From Sphingoaurantiacus capsulatus (lineage in GTDB: Bacteria; Pseudomonadota; Alphaproteobacteria; Sphingomonadales; Sphingomonadaceae), in contig NZ_JBHRXV010000003.1 in the NCBI RefSeq assembly GCF_042648405.1, forward strand, positions 186,001 to 250,000: 64,000 nt of DNA, given 5' to 3'. Made by a program: the position numbers and the translations under genes. Below the pieces are notes generated by a model. The model was given only the letters and a program-made list of their open reading frames with translations. It was not told where the DNA came from and did not search any database. Shown here piece after piece: positions 1-7,927 of the stretch. Every line of letters starts with the position of its first letter. Position 1 is the first letter of the stretch.

Positions 1-873
1 TTCGGCGGCGGCTCGCCGATGGATGTGGCGAAGGTTGCCGCCTATCTGCTGGGCAGCGGCGACGAACTGGAGGCGATCTACGGCGTAGAGCAGGCGAAGG
101 GCCGCGGCCTGCCGCTGGTGCTGGTACCGACGACCGCCGGCACGGGGTCGGAGGCGACGCCGATCTCGGTGATCACCGTCGGCGCGACCGAGAAGAAGGG
201 CGTCAATTCGGCGGCGCTCTATGCCGAATGGGCGCTGCTCGACCCGACGTTGACCTATGGTCTGCCGCCCGCCGTCACCGCCGCCACCGGCATCGACGCG
301 ATGGTCCACGCGATCGAGGCCTATACCTCGGTGCGCCTCAAGAACCCGATCTCCGATGCGCTGGCGCGCGAGGCGCTGAAGCTGCTCGCCGCCAATATCC
401 GCACCGCGGTCAACGACGGCGGCAATGGCGAGGCGCGCGGCGCGATGCTGCTCGGTGCCTATCTGGCGGGCGTCGCCTTTTCCAACGCGCCGGTCGCGGG
501 CGTTCACGCGCTCGCCTATCCGCTGGGCGGGCATTTCCATGTGCCGCACGGCCTGTCGAACGCGCTGATGCTGCCGCATGTGCTGGGCCACAACATGAAC
601 GCGGCGATGCCGCTCTATGCCGAGCTGGCGCCGCTCATCGATCCAAAGCTCGGGTCGCTGGGGCGGCAGGGGCAGGCGCAGGGCTTCGTCGAGGCACTCT
701 CGGCACTGTCGGCCGATTGCGGCCTGCCCGACCGGCTGCGCGCGGTCGGCGTTGCCGCTGAGCATCTCGACCTGCTGGCGGCGGAGGCGATGAAGCAGCA
801 GCGCCTCATCATCAACAACCCCTGCCCGATCGAGCAGCATCACGCCCGCGCGCTCTATGAGGCGGCGCTTTGA
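1..873 (+). CDS. Iron-containing alcohol dehydrogenase (5' truncated by window edge)
   Basis: Oxidises an alcohol or reduces an aldehyde with NAD(P) in the cytoplasm; the substrate cannot be read from the sequence. The frame is already open at base 1, where it reads FGGGSPMD, the family's GGGS nucleotide-binding turn, so about the first 90-100 residues lie outside the window. The dinucleotide-domain TTAGTGSE motif follows. Further on is the metal-ligand region with several His residues (GVHALAYPLGGHFHVPHG), which matches the family's Fe-binding pattern. The stop codon overlaps the TTG start of the following thioesterase gene, so the two are probably co-transcribed. The family call is firm; the substrate is unknown. 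Confidence 0.9.
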   Translation, partial: FGGGSPMDVAKVAAYLLGSGDELEAIYGVEQAKGRGLPLVLVPTTAGTGSEATPISVITVGATEKKGVNSAALYAEWALLDPTLTYGLPPAVTAATGIDAMVHAIEAYTSVRLKNPISDALAREALKLLAANIRTAVNDGGNGEARGAMLLGAYLAGVAFSNAPVAGVHALAYPLGGHFHVPHGLSNALMLPHVLGHNMNAAMPLYAELAPLIDPKLGSLGRQGQAQGFVEALSALSADCGLPDRLRAVGVAAEHLDLLAAEAMKQQRLIINNPCPIEQHHARALYEAAL

Positions 874-1301
874 GCCGGGAGCCGTTCCGCTCGCGCGACG
901 CCTATCCGGCCTTCCGCGCCATCCCGACGCGCTGGGCGGACAATGACGTCTACGGGCACGTCAACAATGTCGTTTACTATTCCTGGTTCGACACGGCGGT
1001 GAACGCGCATCTGATCGAGGCTGGCGCGCTCGACATCCATGACGGCGGGGTCATCGGCCTCGTCGTCGAGACCGGCTGCCGCTACGCCAAGCCGCTCGCC
1101 TTTCCCCAAATCGTGGAGGCCGGCATCTGCGTGGCGAAGCTCGGCACCTCGAGCGTGCGCTACGAGATCGGGCTGTTCGGCGAAGGCGATAGCGAGGCGG
1201 CGGCTGAAGGCTTCTTCATCCACGTCTATGTCGACCGCATCACACGGCGGCCGACCGCCCTGCCCGCGAAGCTGCGCGAGGTGTTGCGGGCGCTTAGCTG
1301 A
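870..1301 (+). CDS. Acyl-CoA thioesterase, 4-hydroxybenzoyl-CoA thioesterase (hot-dog) family
   Basis: A 143-residue single hot-dog domain protein predicted to hydrolyse an acyl-CoA or aroyl-CoA thioester in the cytoplasm. The diagnostic segment RWADNDVYGHVNN near residues 21-33 carries the Asp and the GHVNN motif of 4-hydroxybenzoyl-CoA thioesterase/YbgC enzymes. The start is TTG at 870, overlapping the TGA of the dehydrogenase (TTGA), which indicates translational coupling. The pairing with an alcohol dehydrogenase suggests a catabolic or acyl-detoxifying step, but this is inference. Its last 8 nt overlap the 3' end of the opposite-strand membrane protein gene. Confidence 0.85.
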   Translation: MSREPFRSRDAYPAFRAIPTRWADNDVYGHVNNVVYYSWFDTAVNAHLIEAGALDIHDGGVIGLVVETGCRYAKPLAFPQIVEAGICVAKLGTSSVRYEIGLFGEGDSEAAAEGFFIHVYVDRITRRPTALPAKLREVLRALS

Positions 1302-2004
1302 CCCCGGCGATGCGGCGGTAGATCACCGCGATCCCGGTCCAGCCGTAGACGGTGACCACGGTCACGGCGATCGTGCTGGTGAGCAGCCGCAGGAACGTGT
1401 CGATGCCCTCGATGCCGACGACGCGCAGCACCAGCGCCACAGCGTTTGCGACGATGACGAGCATGATCATCGCGCCGACCGTCGCCAGCAGGATCAGCGC
1501 GAGGAACAGGAAGATGCGCCAGAAGTCGCGGCGCCCGAGTTCCCAGGCGCGGCGCAGCGCCTCGAGGATGCCGACCCGCTCGGCGACCATTGCGGCCGGC
1601 GCCAGCCCGAGGCGGCCGAGGATGTACATGCCCGGCAGGATCAGCAGCATCAGCCCGAGGCCGGTGGCGATACCGATGATCAGCTTCACCGCGAACAGCG
1701 CCGGGGTCAGCCGAATCCCCTCGGCAATCAACTGGCTGACCGAGCGGCCGCCGTCGCGGCGCAGCGCCACGATCAGGATGAAGGCTTCGGCGATGACGCT
1801 GATCATCGCGGAGGCGATCTGGCCACACAGCGCTTCGTCGCTAGGCAGCTCCATCAGCGACTGGCGGTTGTCAGGGAAAAAGCGCGCCACGGCCAGGCTG
1901 GGCAGCAGCACGAAGGCGGCGGCGACGGGGGCGAACACCCACGCCTGCTCGCGGACGATGGCGCGCGTCTCCTCCCAGATCGACCCGATCGTCCAGCCGC
2001 TCAT
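1294..2004 (-). CDS. Multi-pass membrane protein of unknown function
   Basis: A 236-residue protein rich in long hydrophobic stretches (about residues 25-42, 65-83, 100-130, 165-195 and 205-230), probably six transmembrane helices. The stretch AERVGILEALRRAWELGRRDFWRIF between the middle helices resembles the amphipathic segment of 'glycerophosphoryl diester phosphodiesterase membrane domain'/DUF7847-like proteins, but there is no catalytic motif. Translation starts at ATG 2004 and the gene ends with an 8-nt tail-to-tail overlap of the thioesterase gene. No operon partner is evident. The function is not known; the topology call is reasonably safe, the family resemblance is tentative. Confidence 0.65.
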   Translation of the reverse strand: MSGWTIGSIWEETRAIVREQAWVFAPVAAAFVLLPSLAVARFFPDNRQSLMELPSDEALCGQIASAMISVIAEAFILIVALRRDGGRSVSQLIAEGIRLTPALFAVKLIIGIATGLGLMLLILPGMYILGRLGLAPAAMVAERVGILEALRRAWELGRRDFWRIFLFLALILLATVGAMIMLVIVANAVALVLRVVGIEGIDTFLRLLTSTIAVTVVTVYGWTGIAVIYRRIAGVS

Positions 2005-2134
2005 TCACCCAATCCCCTTCGTTGCCGCGACCTTAGCGCGGGCCTCGCGGCAGCCACAAGCGCGGCTGTCGGCGAATTTTACAACCGCCCTCCGCCAGCC
2101 GAGAAGAATTTGCGTCTAACCGTTGATTCCAAAC

Positions 2135-2160
2135 GGAACTGTCCTGTTGGCACGCGGGTT
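2135..2160 (+). promoter_or_regulatory. EcfG-like promoter motif in front of a hairpin, possible small RNA promoter
   Basis: GGAAC at 2135-2139 is followed after 17 nt by GGTT at 2157-2160. This resembles the alphaproteobacterial general-stress promoter (GGAAC-N16/17-CGTT) with one -10 mismatch. No protein gene follows on this strand. About 40 nt downstream is the strong hairpin at 2199-2228, so the segment could encode a transcript of about 60 nt. Speculative. Confidence 0.25.
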
Positions 2161-2198
2161 GCGATACCAAAGACATCCCATTTCCAAGTTCGTCACGC

Positions 2199-2228
2199 AG
2201 AAGGGCCCGGATCACTCCGGGCCCTTCT
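2199..2228 (-). terminator. Strong hairpin downstream of the grxD-bolA-zeta genes
   Basis: A perfect 12-bp inverted repeat (AGAAGGGCCCGG / CCGGGCCCTTCT) with a 6-nt loop ends 22 nt beyond the grxD stop. There is no clean U-tract on either side. It is the probable transcription end of the minus-strand grxD operon and could also act on the plus strand. Confidence 0.6.
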
Positions 2229-2250
2229 CGCTTTCTGATCGTCGCGTCGG

Positions 2251-2577
2251 TCAGGCCGCGCGGACGACGCCCTTCTCATCGAGCATCGCCTGCAGTTCGC
2301 CCGCCTCGAACATCTCCATCATGATGTCCGAGCCGCCGACGAACTCGCCCTTGATGTAGAGCTGCGGCACCGTCGGCCAGTTCGAATATTGCTTGATCCC
2401 GTCGCGAAGCTCGGGGTCCTGCAGCACATCGGCGCTGGCGAACTCGATGTTAAGATGGTCGAGGATCGCGACGGCGCGGCTGGAAAAGCCGCACTGCGGG
2501 AACAGCGGCGTGCCCTTCATGAACAGCACCACGTCATTGCCTTCGACGGTTTCGCGGATCCGGTCCTGGATCGACAT
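2251..2577 (-). CDS. grxD: Monothiol glutaredoxin Grx4 family
   Basis: A 108-residue CGFS-type glutaredoxin. These cytoplasmic proteins bind a glutathione-ligated [2Fe-2S] cluster as homodimers or with BolA and deliver clusters. The sequence shows KGTPLFPQCGFS with the CGFS active site at residues 29-32, the WPTVPQLYIKGEFVGG glutathione-binding segment near residues 68-83, and a conserved GG-SD turn. It lies 6 nt downstream of the bolA homologue, matching the known Grx4-BolA partnership. The length is typical for a single-domain bacterial Grx4. Confidence 0.95.
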   Translation of the reverse strand: MSIQDRIRETVEGNDVVLFMKGTPLFPQCGFSSRAVAILDHLNIEFASADVLQDPELRDGIKQYSNWPTVPQLYIKGEFVGGSDIMMEMFEAGELQAMLDEKGVVRAA

Positions 2578-2583
2578 GCCTGC

Positions 2584-2820
2584 TTACTCCTGCGGGGCGC
2601 TGGTGGTCAGCGCCAGTGCGTGCAATTCGCCGCCCATGCGGCCGCCGAGCGAGTCATAGACCAGCTGGTGCTGGCGAACGCGCGGCAACCCCTTGAAGGC
2701 GGCCGAGACGACGCGGGCGGCATAATGGTCGCCATCGCCGGCGAGATCGGTGATCTCGACGCTCGCATCCGGAAGCGCCGCGCGGATCATCCGCTCGATC
2801 TCCGACGCTTCCATCGCCAT
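2584..2820 (-). CDS. BolA family protein
   Basis: A 78-residue BolA/IbaG-type protein, the usual partner of CGFS glutaredoxins in iron-sulfur cluster handling. It contains the family's RMIRAALPDA start, an AGDGDHYAARVVSAAFKG core and the HQLVYDSLGGRMGGELHAL end with the conserved His. The reading frame is open much further upstream, but that part overlaps the zeta-subunit gene in another frame. ATG 2820, 2 nt after that gene's stop, gives a normal-length protein; a second ATG 6 nt later is also possible. The short symbol is left blank because BolA and IbaG subfamilies cannot be separated with confidence here. Confidence 0.9.
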   Translation of the reverse strand: MAMEASEIERMIRAALPDASVEITDLAGDGDHYAARVVSAAFKGLPRVRQHQLVYDSLGGRMGGELHALALTTSAPQE

Positions 2821-2822
2821 GG

Positions 2823-3146
2823 CTAGAGCGATTCCATCATCTGGCGGCGCGCCTCGACCATCGTTTCTTCCATGGCGCGGCGGACCTGATGCTCGGAGAT
2901 GTCGGCATTGCGCGCCGAGATGTCGCCGTAGACCTTGCGGAACACGTCCTCGTCGCCGGCTTCCTCGAAATCGGCCTGGACGACTGACTTGGCGTAGGCA
3001 TCGCCTTCTTCGGCGGTCAGCTTCAGCTGCTCCGCCGCCCACAGGCCGAGCAGCTTGTTGCGGCGAGCGTTGACGCGGAACTGGAAGTCGGCGTCGCGCG
3101 CGAACTTCTCTTCGAACGCCTTTTCCCGATTGTCGAACGTGGTCAT
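2823..3146 (-). CDS. DUF1476 protein, F1-ATPase zeta subunit (inhibitor) homologue
   Basis: A 107-residue all-helical protein matching DUF1476. The Paracoccus denitrificans member is the zeta subunit, which inhibits ATP hydrolysis by F1FO-ATPase. The N-terminal MTTFDNREKAFEEKFARD segment corresponds to the inhibitory region, and RRNKLLGLWAAE is the conserved centre. It heads the three-gene set zeta-bolA-grxD with tight spacing. Zeta identity is by family resemblance; the inhibitory function here is inferred. Confidence 0.9.
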   Translation of the reverse strand: MTTFDNREKAFEEKFARDADFQFRVNARRNKLLGLWAAEQLKLTAEEGDAYAKSVVQADFEEAGDEDVFRKVYGDISARNADISEHQVRRAMEETMVEARRQMMESL

Positions 3147-3266
3147 GCGGCCTCCTGATTCCGGAAGCGTAGATAGAGTGCCGGACGCGCTTCAACAACC
3201 GCCCAATCCCCTTGAAGCGCCGCGGCGGTTGCGCCAACGTCTTGCCATGCTGCTGGGGGTCGATGG

Positions 3267-4430
3267 ATGAGCGATGATATCGAGGCGCTGGGCGGGCTGG
3301 CGACGGGCGCGTTGATCGCCGGCGCGATCGACCGCGAGCGCGGCGCGAAGGGCGAGGCGCACGGCGCCTGCCTCAACTGCGAGACGCCGCTCCACGGCCG
3401 CTTCTGCGACAATTGCGGGCAGCCGGCGCATGTCCACCGCACGCTCGGCCATGTGTTCGAGGAATTCCTGCACGGCGTCCTGCATTTCGACACCAAGGCG
3501 TGGCGCACGATCCCGCTGCTGCTGTTCAAGCCCGGCAAGCTGACCCGCGACTATGTCCACGGCAAGCGCGCCCGTTACATCGCGCCCTTCGCCCTCTTCC
3601 TGTTCACCGTCTTCGTGATGTTCTTCACCTTCGGCTTCATGGGGCAGCCGGAGTTCGACGACAGCGCCTTCCGGGTCCAGACCAAGGCGGAGGAGATCGC
3701 CGCCGCGAAAAAGGATGTCGCCGAGAAGGAGCAGGAGCTGGTGCAGGCGGAGCGCATGCTCGCCTCGGCGCAACGCGACAGGACAAGCAAGCCCGGCGCG
3801 ATTGGCGAGCTGAGCGGCGAGGTCGCAGGCGCCAAGGCCGCGCTGTCGGCGGCGCAGGCCGAGCTGAAGGTCGAAGAGGCGCAACCGGAGGACGACCGCA
3901 CCGCCGTCCCCGGCGTTCGCCCGTCGAACGGCACCTGGCAGGACAATATCCGCTATTCGGTCGAAAGCGGCCAGATGAACGTTAACATCGGCAGCAAGAC
4001 GCTCAACGAGCGCGGGCGGAAGGCCCTGCTCAACCCCGACCTCACGCTCTACAAGATGCAGCAGAAGGCGTATAAGCTGAGCTTCCTGCTGGTGCCGCTG
4101 TCGCTGCCCTTCCTGTGGCTGCTCTTCCCGTTCCGCCGCAGCGTCACCCTCTACGACCACACGGTCTTTGCGCTCTATTCGCTGTCATTCATGTCGCTGC
4201 TGTTCGTGGCGCTGGCGCTGACCTGGCGCTGGGGTGGCAGCAGCGGCATGCAGATTGCGGCGACCGCCTTCGGCATCATTCCGCCCATTCACATGTACCT
4301 GCAGTTGAAGGGCGCCTACGCGCTCGGCTGGCTGAGCGCGCTGTGGCGCACCTTCTGGCTGCTGATCTTCTCGCAGATCGTTGTGGCGATCTTCTTCGCG
4401 CTGATCATCGTGCTGGGCATCGTCGACTAG
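3267..4430 (+). CDS. DUF3667 family membrane protein with N-terminal zinc ribbon
   Basis: A 387-residue protein of unknown function. Four cysteines (residues 35, 38, 47 and 50, CxxC...CxxC) form a probable zinc ribbon. The conserved LLLFKPGKLTRDYVHGKRARYIAPF segment (about 85-109) leads into a first membrane helix at about 103-124, which is typical of DUF3667. A charged, probable coiled-coil loop spans about 137-195, and three or four further helices follow from about 272 to 385. It stands alone between the zeta/bolA/grxD set and purC, with a hairpin terminator after it. The long coiled-coil insert between the first helix and the rest is notable. Confidence 0.8.
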   Translation: MSDDIEALGGLATGALIAGAIDRERGAKGEAHGACLNCETPLHGRFCDNCGQPAHVHRTLGHVFEEFLHGVLHFDTKAWRTIPLLLFKPGKLTRDYVHGKRARYIAPFALFLFTVFVMFFTFGFMGQPEFDDSAFRVQTKAEEIAAAKKDVAEKEQELVQAERMLASAQRDRTSKPGAIGELSGEVAGAKAALSAAQAELKVEEAQPEDDRTAVPGVRPSNGTWQDNIRYSVESGQMNVNIGSKTLNERGRKALLNPDLTLYKMQQKAYKLSFLLVPLSLPFLWLLFPFRRSVTLYDHTVFALYSLSFMSLLFVALALTWRWGGSSGMQIAATAFGIIPPIHMYLQLKGAYALGWLSALWRTFWLLIFSQIVVAIFFALIIVLGIVD

Positions 4431-4488
4431 CGCCGGCGTCCATTGTCAGCGCTGGGCCGACACGCTATGTAGTCGCCACCTTTTTCCC

Positions 4489-4525
4489 GCGCCCCGGTCA
4501 CGTGGTTCCGCCATGTCCGGGGCGC
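4489..4525 (+). terminator. Hairpin terminator after the DUF3667 gene
   Basis: A 9-bp GC stem (GCGCCCCGG / CCGGGGCGC) with a partly paired interior (ACGTGG / CCATGT) is followed by TCTATTT. It sits 58 nt past the DUF3667 stop and 56 nt before purC. Confidence 0.6.
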
Positions 4526-4580
4526 TCTATTTCAGGGCGCATTTTCCGCCGCCCGCCGGCCACGGAGGCTCGTCGATCCT

Positions 4581-5360
4581 ATGTCCCGCCGCCGCCAGAT
4601 CTACGAAGGCAAGGCCAAGATCCTCTATGAGGGTCCCGAGCCGGGCACGATCATCCAGTATTTCAAGGACGACGCGACCGCGTTCAACGCCCAGAAGAAG
4701 GGCACGATCAGCGGCAAGGGTGTGCTCAACAACCGCATCTCCGAGCATCTGTTCACGCTGCTCGGCCACATCGGCGTCCCGACCCACTTCATCCGCCGCC
4801 TCAACATGCGCGAACAGCTCGTTCGCCAGGTCGAGATCGTGCCGATCGAGGTGGTGGTTCGGAACGTCGTCGCCGGCAGCCTCGCCAAACGCCTCGGCAT
4901 CGAGGAAGGCACCCCGCTGCCGCGCACGATCATCGAATATTATCTGAAGGACGACGCGCTCGGCGATCCGATGGTCACCGACGAGCATATCGCCGCCTTC
5001 GGCTGGGCCAGCCAGGAAGAGATGCACGACATCGCCGACCTGGCGATCCGCATCAACGACTTCCTGTCGGGCCTGTTCGCTGCCGTTGGCATCCGCCTCG
5101 TCGACTTCAAGCTGGAGTTCGGCCGGCTGTGGGATGGGGACTTCGCGCGCATCATCCTCGCCGACGAGATCAGCCCCGACGGCTGCCGCCTGTGGGACAT
5201 GACCACCAACGAGAAGCTCGACAAGGACCGCTTCCGCCGCGATCTCGGCGGCGAGGTCGAGGCCTATCAGGACGTGGCGCGCCGCCTCGGCCTGCTGCCC
5301 GAGGGCAATGTCTCGACGGTTCTCGATCTCGAGACGCACCGCAAGGCGCGCGGCAAGTAG
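4581..5360 (+). CDS. purC: Phosphoribosylaminoimidazole-succinocarboxamide synthase (SAICAR synthetase)
   Basis: Catalyses ATP-dependent condensation of CAIR with aspartate in de novo purine synthesis. The 259-residue protein has the N-terminal QIYEGKAKILYEG nucleotide-binding hairpin, the KKGTISGKGVLNN segment, the IVPIEVVVRNVVAGS signature (about 89-103) and LEFGRLWDGDFARIILADEISPD near 177-200, all characteristic of PurC. The length fits the single-domain bacterial enzyme. Transcription converges with ccmE 22 nt beyond its stop. Confidence 0.97.
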   Translation: MSRRRQIYEGKAKILYEGPEPGTIIQYFKDDATAFNAQKKGTISGKGVLNNRISEHLFTLLGHIGVPTHFIRRLNMREQLVRQVEIVPIEVVVRNVVAGSLAKRLGIEEGTPLPRTIIEYYLKDDALGDPMVTDEHIAAFGWASQEEMHDIADLAIRINDFLSGLFAAVGIRLVDFKLEFGRLWDGDFARIILADEISPDGCRLWDMTTNEKLDKDRFRRDLGGEVEAYQDVARRLGLLPEGNVSTVLDLETHRKARGK

Positions 5361-5382
5361 CCGCCGCCGGCGCGCCGGGGAA

Positions 5383-5811
5383 CTATTCCCCGGCGGTCTC
5401 GGTCTTATGCAGCGCGCCCGCGACCTCGGGCGGCATGTAATTCTCGTCATGCTTGGCGAGGATCGAATCGGCGACGAAGCCGCCGTCCGCCCCGAACTTG
5501 CCTTCGGCGATCACCCCCTGCCCTTCGCGAAACAGGTCCGGGATGATGCCGGTGTAGGCGACGGCGGTCGCCTGCGCATTGTCGGTGACGCGGAAGTGGA
5601 TGGTGGCGCCTTCTCGGGTGACCGAGCCCGGCTCGACGAGGCCGCCGAGGCGGATCGCCTCGCCCGGGGGCACGCCCTTCGCCAACACGTCGCTCGGAGA
5701 GTAGAAATAAGTGGCGGTATCGCCCAGCGCCGAGGCGGCCAGCGCGCCGGCGCCGGCCAGCGCGACGAGCGCGGCGCCCAGCAGCATCATTCGTTGTTGC
5801 TTCGGCTTCAT
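5383..5811 (-). CDS. ccmE: Cytochrome c maturation protein CcmE, heme chaperone
   Basis: A periplasmic heme chaperone anchored by one N-terminal helix (about residues 8-27). It takes heme from CcmC/CcmAB and passes it to CcmF. The beta-barrel domain follows, with RLGGLVEPGSV and VAYTGIIPDLFREGQGVIAEG. The heme-binding motif HDENY near the C terminus places His121 and Tyr125 as expected for HxxxY. Length is 142 residues. Its start overlaps the ccmD stop by 4 nt. The cluster ends here; ccmF, ccmG and ccmH do not follow. Confidence 0.96.
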   Translation of the reverse strand: MKPKQQRMMLLGAALVALAGAGALAASALGDTATYFYSPSDVLAKGVPPGEAIRLGGLVEPGSVTREGATIHFRVTDNAQATAVAYTGIIPDLFREGQGVIAEGKFGADGGFVADSILAKHDENYMPPEVAGALHKTETAGE

Positions 5812-5948
5812 CGCTCGCGACGACCTTTCCGCAATTCCTCCGCCTGCCGTTCGGCGCGGCGCATCGAGACATAGCTGACCAGCAGCAGGCCGAGCACGCC
5901 GCCGAGCGCGATGGCGTAGCTGGCGATGATGAAGGGCGCGTGCGCCAT
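5808..5948 (-). CDS. ccmD: Heme exporter protein CcmD
   Basis: A 46-residue protein with one membrane helix (about residues 7-26) followed by a positively charged cytoplasmic tail rich in Arg, the usual shape of CcmD. CcmD helps release holo-CcmE from the CcmABC complex. The gene is nested exactly between ccmC (its ATG shares one base with the ccmC TGA) and ccmE (4-nt overlap), which supports both the identity and the start. Confidence 0.9.
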   Translation of the reverse strand: MAHAPFIIASYAIALGGVLGLLLVSYVSMRRAERQAEELRKGRRER

Positions 5949-6670
5949 CAGCCGTGCGCTCCTGCCAGCCGCGCCGCGCGGGCGGCGACCACCTGACCGG
6001 CGAGCGCGGTGCGCATGCGCATCAGCACCATCGCCGCGAAGAGCAGCTGGAAGCCCGCCGCCGCCAGCAGCAGCGGCCACAGCATGTCGGCATGAATTGA
6101 CGATCCCGACAGGCGGATGCTCGCCGGCTGGTGCAGCGTGTTCCACCATTCGACCGAGAATTTGATGATCGGCAGATTGACGATCCCGACCAGCGCGAGG
6201 ATCGCCGCCGCCCGGCCGCCCCGCTCGCGGTCGTCATAGGCTTGTCCGAGCGCGATGTAGCCAAGGTAGAGGAACAGCAGCACCAGCATCGAGGTCAGCC
6301 GCGCGTCCCACACCCAATAGGTCCCCCAGGTCGGCCGTCCCCATAGCGAGCCGGTCATCAGGCACACCGCCGCGAACAGCGCACCGACGGGCGCCGCCGC
6401 CCTTCCCGCCACATCGGCGAGGGGGTGGCGCCAGACCAGCGAGGCGCCGCCCGCGACGGCGAGGAACAGATAGCCGGCCATCGCCAGCCACGCCGAGGGG
6501 ACATGCACGTACATGATGCGCACCGACTCGCCCTGGAGATAATCGGGCGGGCTGGCGAACAGCCCCATGCCGAGGCCGGCGGCCATCAGCGCGAGGCCGA
6601 GCCACAGGGTGATCGGCGTCGCGACACGCGCGATCTTCAGGAAGCGGGCGGGATTGGCGAAACGGTGCAT
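5948..6670 (-). CDS. ccmC: Heme ABC transporter permease CcmC
   Basis: An inner-membrane protein of the heme-handling system that presents heme to CcmE. It has six predicted helices and the tryptophan-rich motif WGRPTWGTYWVWDARLTS that binds heme. The flanking conserved histidines are in MYVHVPSAW and WNTLHQPASI. The frame is open 20 codons further upstream, but ATG 6670 gives the family's usual N terminus (MHRFANPARFLK) and 240 residues. It sits 22 nt after ccmB and overlaps ccmD by one base. Confidence 0.96.
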   Translation of the reverse strand: MHRFANPARFLKIARVATPITLWLGLALMAAGLGMGLFASPPDYLQGESVRIMYVHVPSAWLAMAGYLFLAVAGGASLVWRHPLADVAGRAAAPVGALFAAVCLMTGSLWGRPTWGTYWVWDARLTSMLVLLFLYLGYIALGQAYDDRERGGRAAAILALVGIVNLPIIKFSVEWWNTLHQPASIRLSGSSIHADMLWPLLLAAAGFQLLFAAMVLMRMRTALAGQVVAARAARLAGAHG

Positions 6671-6692
6671 GGCTACGGTCGGCCCTCTAGCA

Positions 6693-7340
6693 TTATTCGA
6701 TCGCGGCGCGCAGCGCCGCTCCTGCGGCAAAGGGGCTCAGCGCAACAAGAAACAGGCTCGCGGCGGCCAGCAGCCGGATCGCGCCGTCGGCGGCCGGGCC
6801 GGTTGCCATCGCCCCGGCGCCGAAGATCAGCACCGGCAGCGCCAGCGGCAGCACCAGCAGCCCGGCGAGCGCCCCCGCGCCGCGCAGCCCGGTGGTCAAC
6901 GCCGCCGCGACCACGCCCAGCGCCGCCAGCGCCGGCGTGCCGAGCGCGAGGCCGAGTAGCAGCCGCGGCATCGTCTCGGCCGGCAGGTTGAGCAGCGCCG
7001 CGGCGAGCGGGACGGTCAGCAGCAGCAACGGCCCGAAGGCCAGCCAGTGACTGACGATGCGCGCCGCCGCGACCAGCTCGAACGGCATCCGCCGCGCCGC
7101 GAGCTGGTCGAGCGTACCGTCGGCGCGATCGGGCTCGAACAGGGTGTCGATCGGCATCAGCGCGGCGAGCAGCGCCGCCACCCACATGATGCCGCCGGCG
7201 ATGCGCCCCAGCAGCTTCGGCTCCGGCCCGACCGCGAACGGGAACAAGCTGGCGACCAGCAGGAAGAACAGCAACGGCAGCGCCACGCCGCCCCAGCGGC
7301 CGAAGCGCAATGCGAGGTCGCGGGTAACGAGCGCGATCAT
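6693..7340 (-). CDS. ccmB: Heme exporter protein CcmB
   Basis: The permease partner of the CcmA ATPase. The 215-residue protein has six hydrophobic helices. Conserved CcmB features are the LFEPDRADGTLDQL segment near residues 67-80 and the following HWLAFGPLLLL helix. The frame is open far upstream of the real start; ATG 7340 overlaps the ccmA stop in the arrangement ATGA and gives the canonical MIALVTRDLALRFR-type N terminus (here MIALVTRDLALRFG). Confidence 0.95.
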   Translation of the reverse strand: MIALVTRDLALRFGRWGGVALPLLFFLLVASLFPFAVGPEPKLLGRIAGGIMWVAALLAALMPIDTLFEPDRADGTLDQLAARRMPFELVAAARIVSHWLAFGPLLLLTVPLAAALLNLPAETMPRLLLGLALGTPALAALGVVAAALTTGLRGAGALAGLLVLPLALPVLIFGAGAMATGPAADGAIRLLAAASLFLVALSPFAAGAALRAAIE

Positions 7341-7927
7341 GCGGCGCGCTCCATCGTCAGCACGCGCGCATCTTGAAGCCCTAGCGGCACATGCGTCGCG
7401 GCGACGATCAGCCCGCCGCCGGCGCGATGCGCGGCGCAGGCGGCGGCGAGCCGGTCGACGCTGGGGGCATCGAGGCCGACGCTCGGTTCGTCTAGCAGCC
7501 ACAACTCGGCGCCGCTCGCCCAGGTGCGCGCCAGCGCGGCGCGACGCTTCTGGCCCGAGGAGAGCAGCCGCGTGGGCAAATCGGCGAGCGGGACAAGGTC
7601 AAAGCGGTCGAGCGCCTCGCGCCAGCGGTCGCCGGCCTCATCGACCGCGGCCCAGAAGCGAAGCTCCTGCGCCAGGGTACGATCGCCCTTCAGCGCATTG
7701 TCGTGGCCGAGATAGGCGGTGCGGAACGGGTTGGCGATGCGGCCGGCGGCGGGGCGCAGCAGCCCGGCGAGCAGGCGCAGCAGGCTCGATTTGCCGGCAC
7801 CGTTGGCGCCCTGCACCAGCAATGCCTCACCCGGCGCGACGCGGAGATCGAGCGCGTCGAAGATCAGCCGCCCGCCGCGTACGCAGGCGAGGTCGGTCGC
7901 TTCGAGATTGCCGTCTCCCTCGGTCAT
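7337..7927 (-). CDS. ccmA: Heme exporter ATP-binding protein CcmA
   Basis: The ABC ATPase of the CcmAB complex, which powers release of heme-loaded CcmE. The 196-residue protein shows Walker A GANGAGKS (40-47), signature LSSGQ (122-126), Walker B LWLLDEP (about 142-148) and the switch His in AATHVPL. The frame is open for a further 450 codons upstream; ATG 7927 was chosen because homology begins at the family's LEATDLACVRGG segment. It is the first gene of ccmABCDE. Confidence 0.96.
   Translation of the reverse strand: MTEGDGNLEATDLACVRGGRLIFDALDLRVAPGEALLVQGANGAGKSSLLRLLAGLLRPAAGRIANPFRTAYLGHDNALKGDRTLAQELRFWAAVDEAGDRWREALDRFDLVPLADLPTRLLSSGQKRRAALARTWASGAELWLLDEPSVGLDAPSVDRLAAACAAHRAGGGLIVAATHVPLGLQDARVLTMERAA

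Noticed and set aside
2123..2359. 78-residue plus-strand frame opposite grxD
   Set aside because: Most of it is antisense to grxD, it lacks a ribosome site, and it runs through the strong hairpin.
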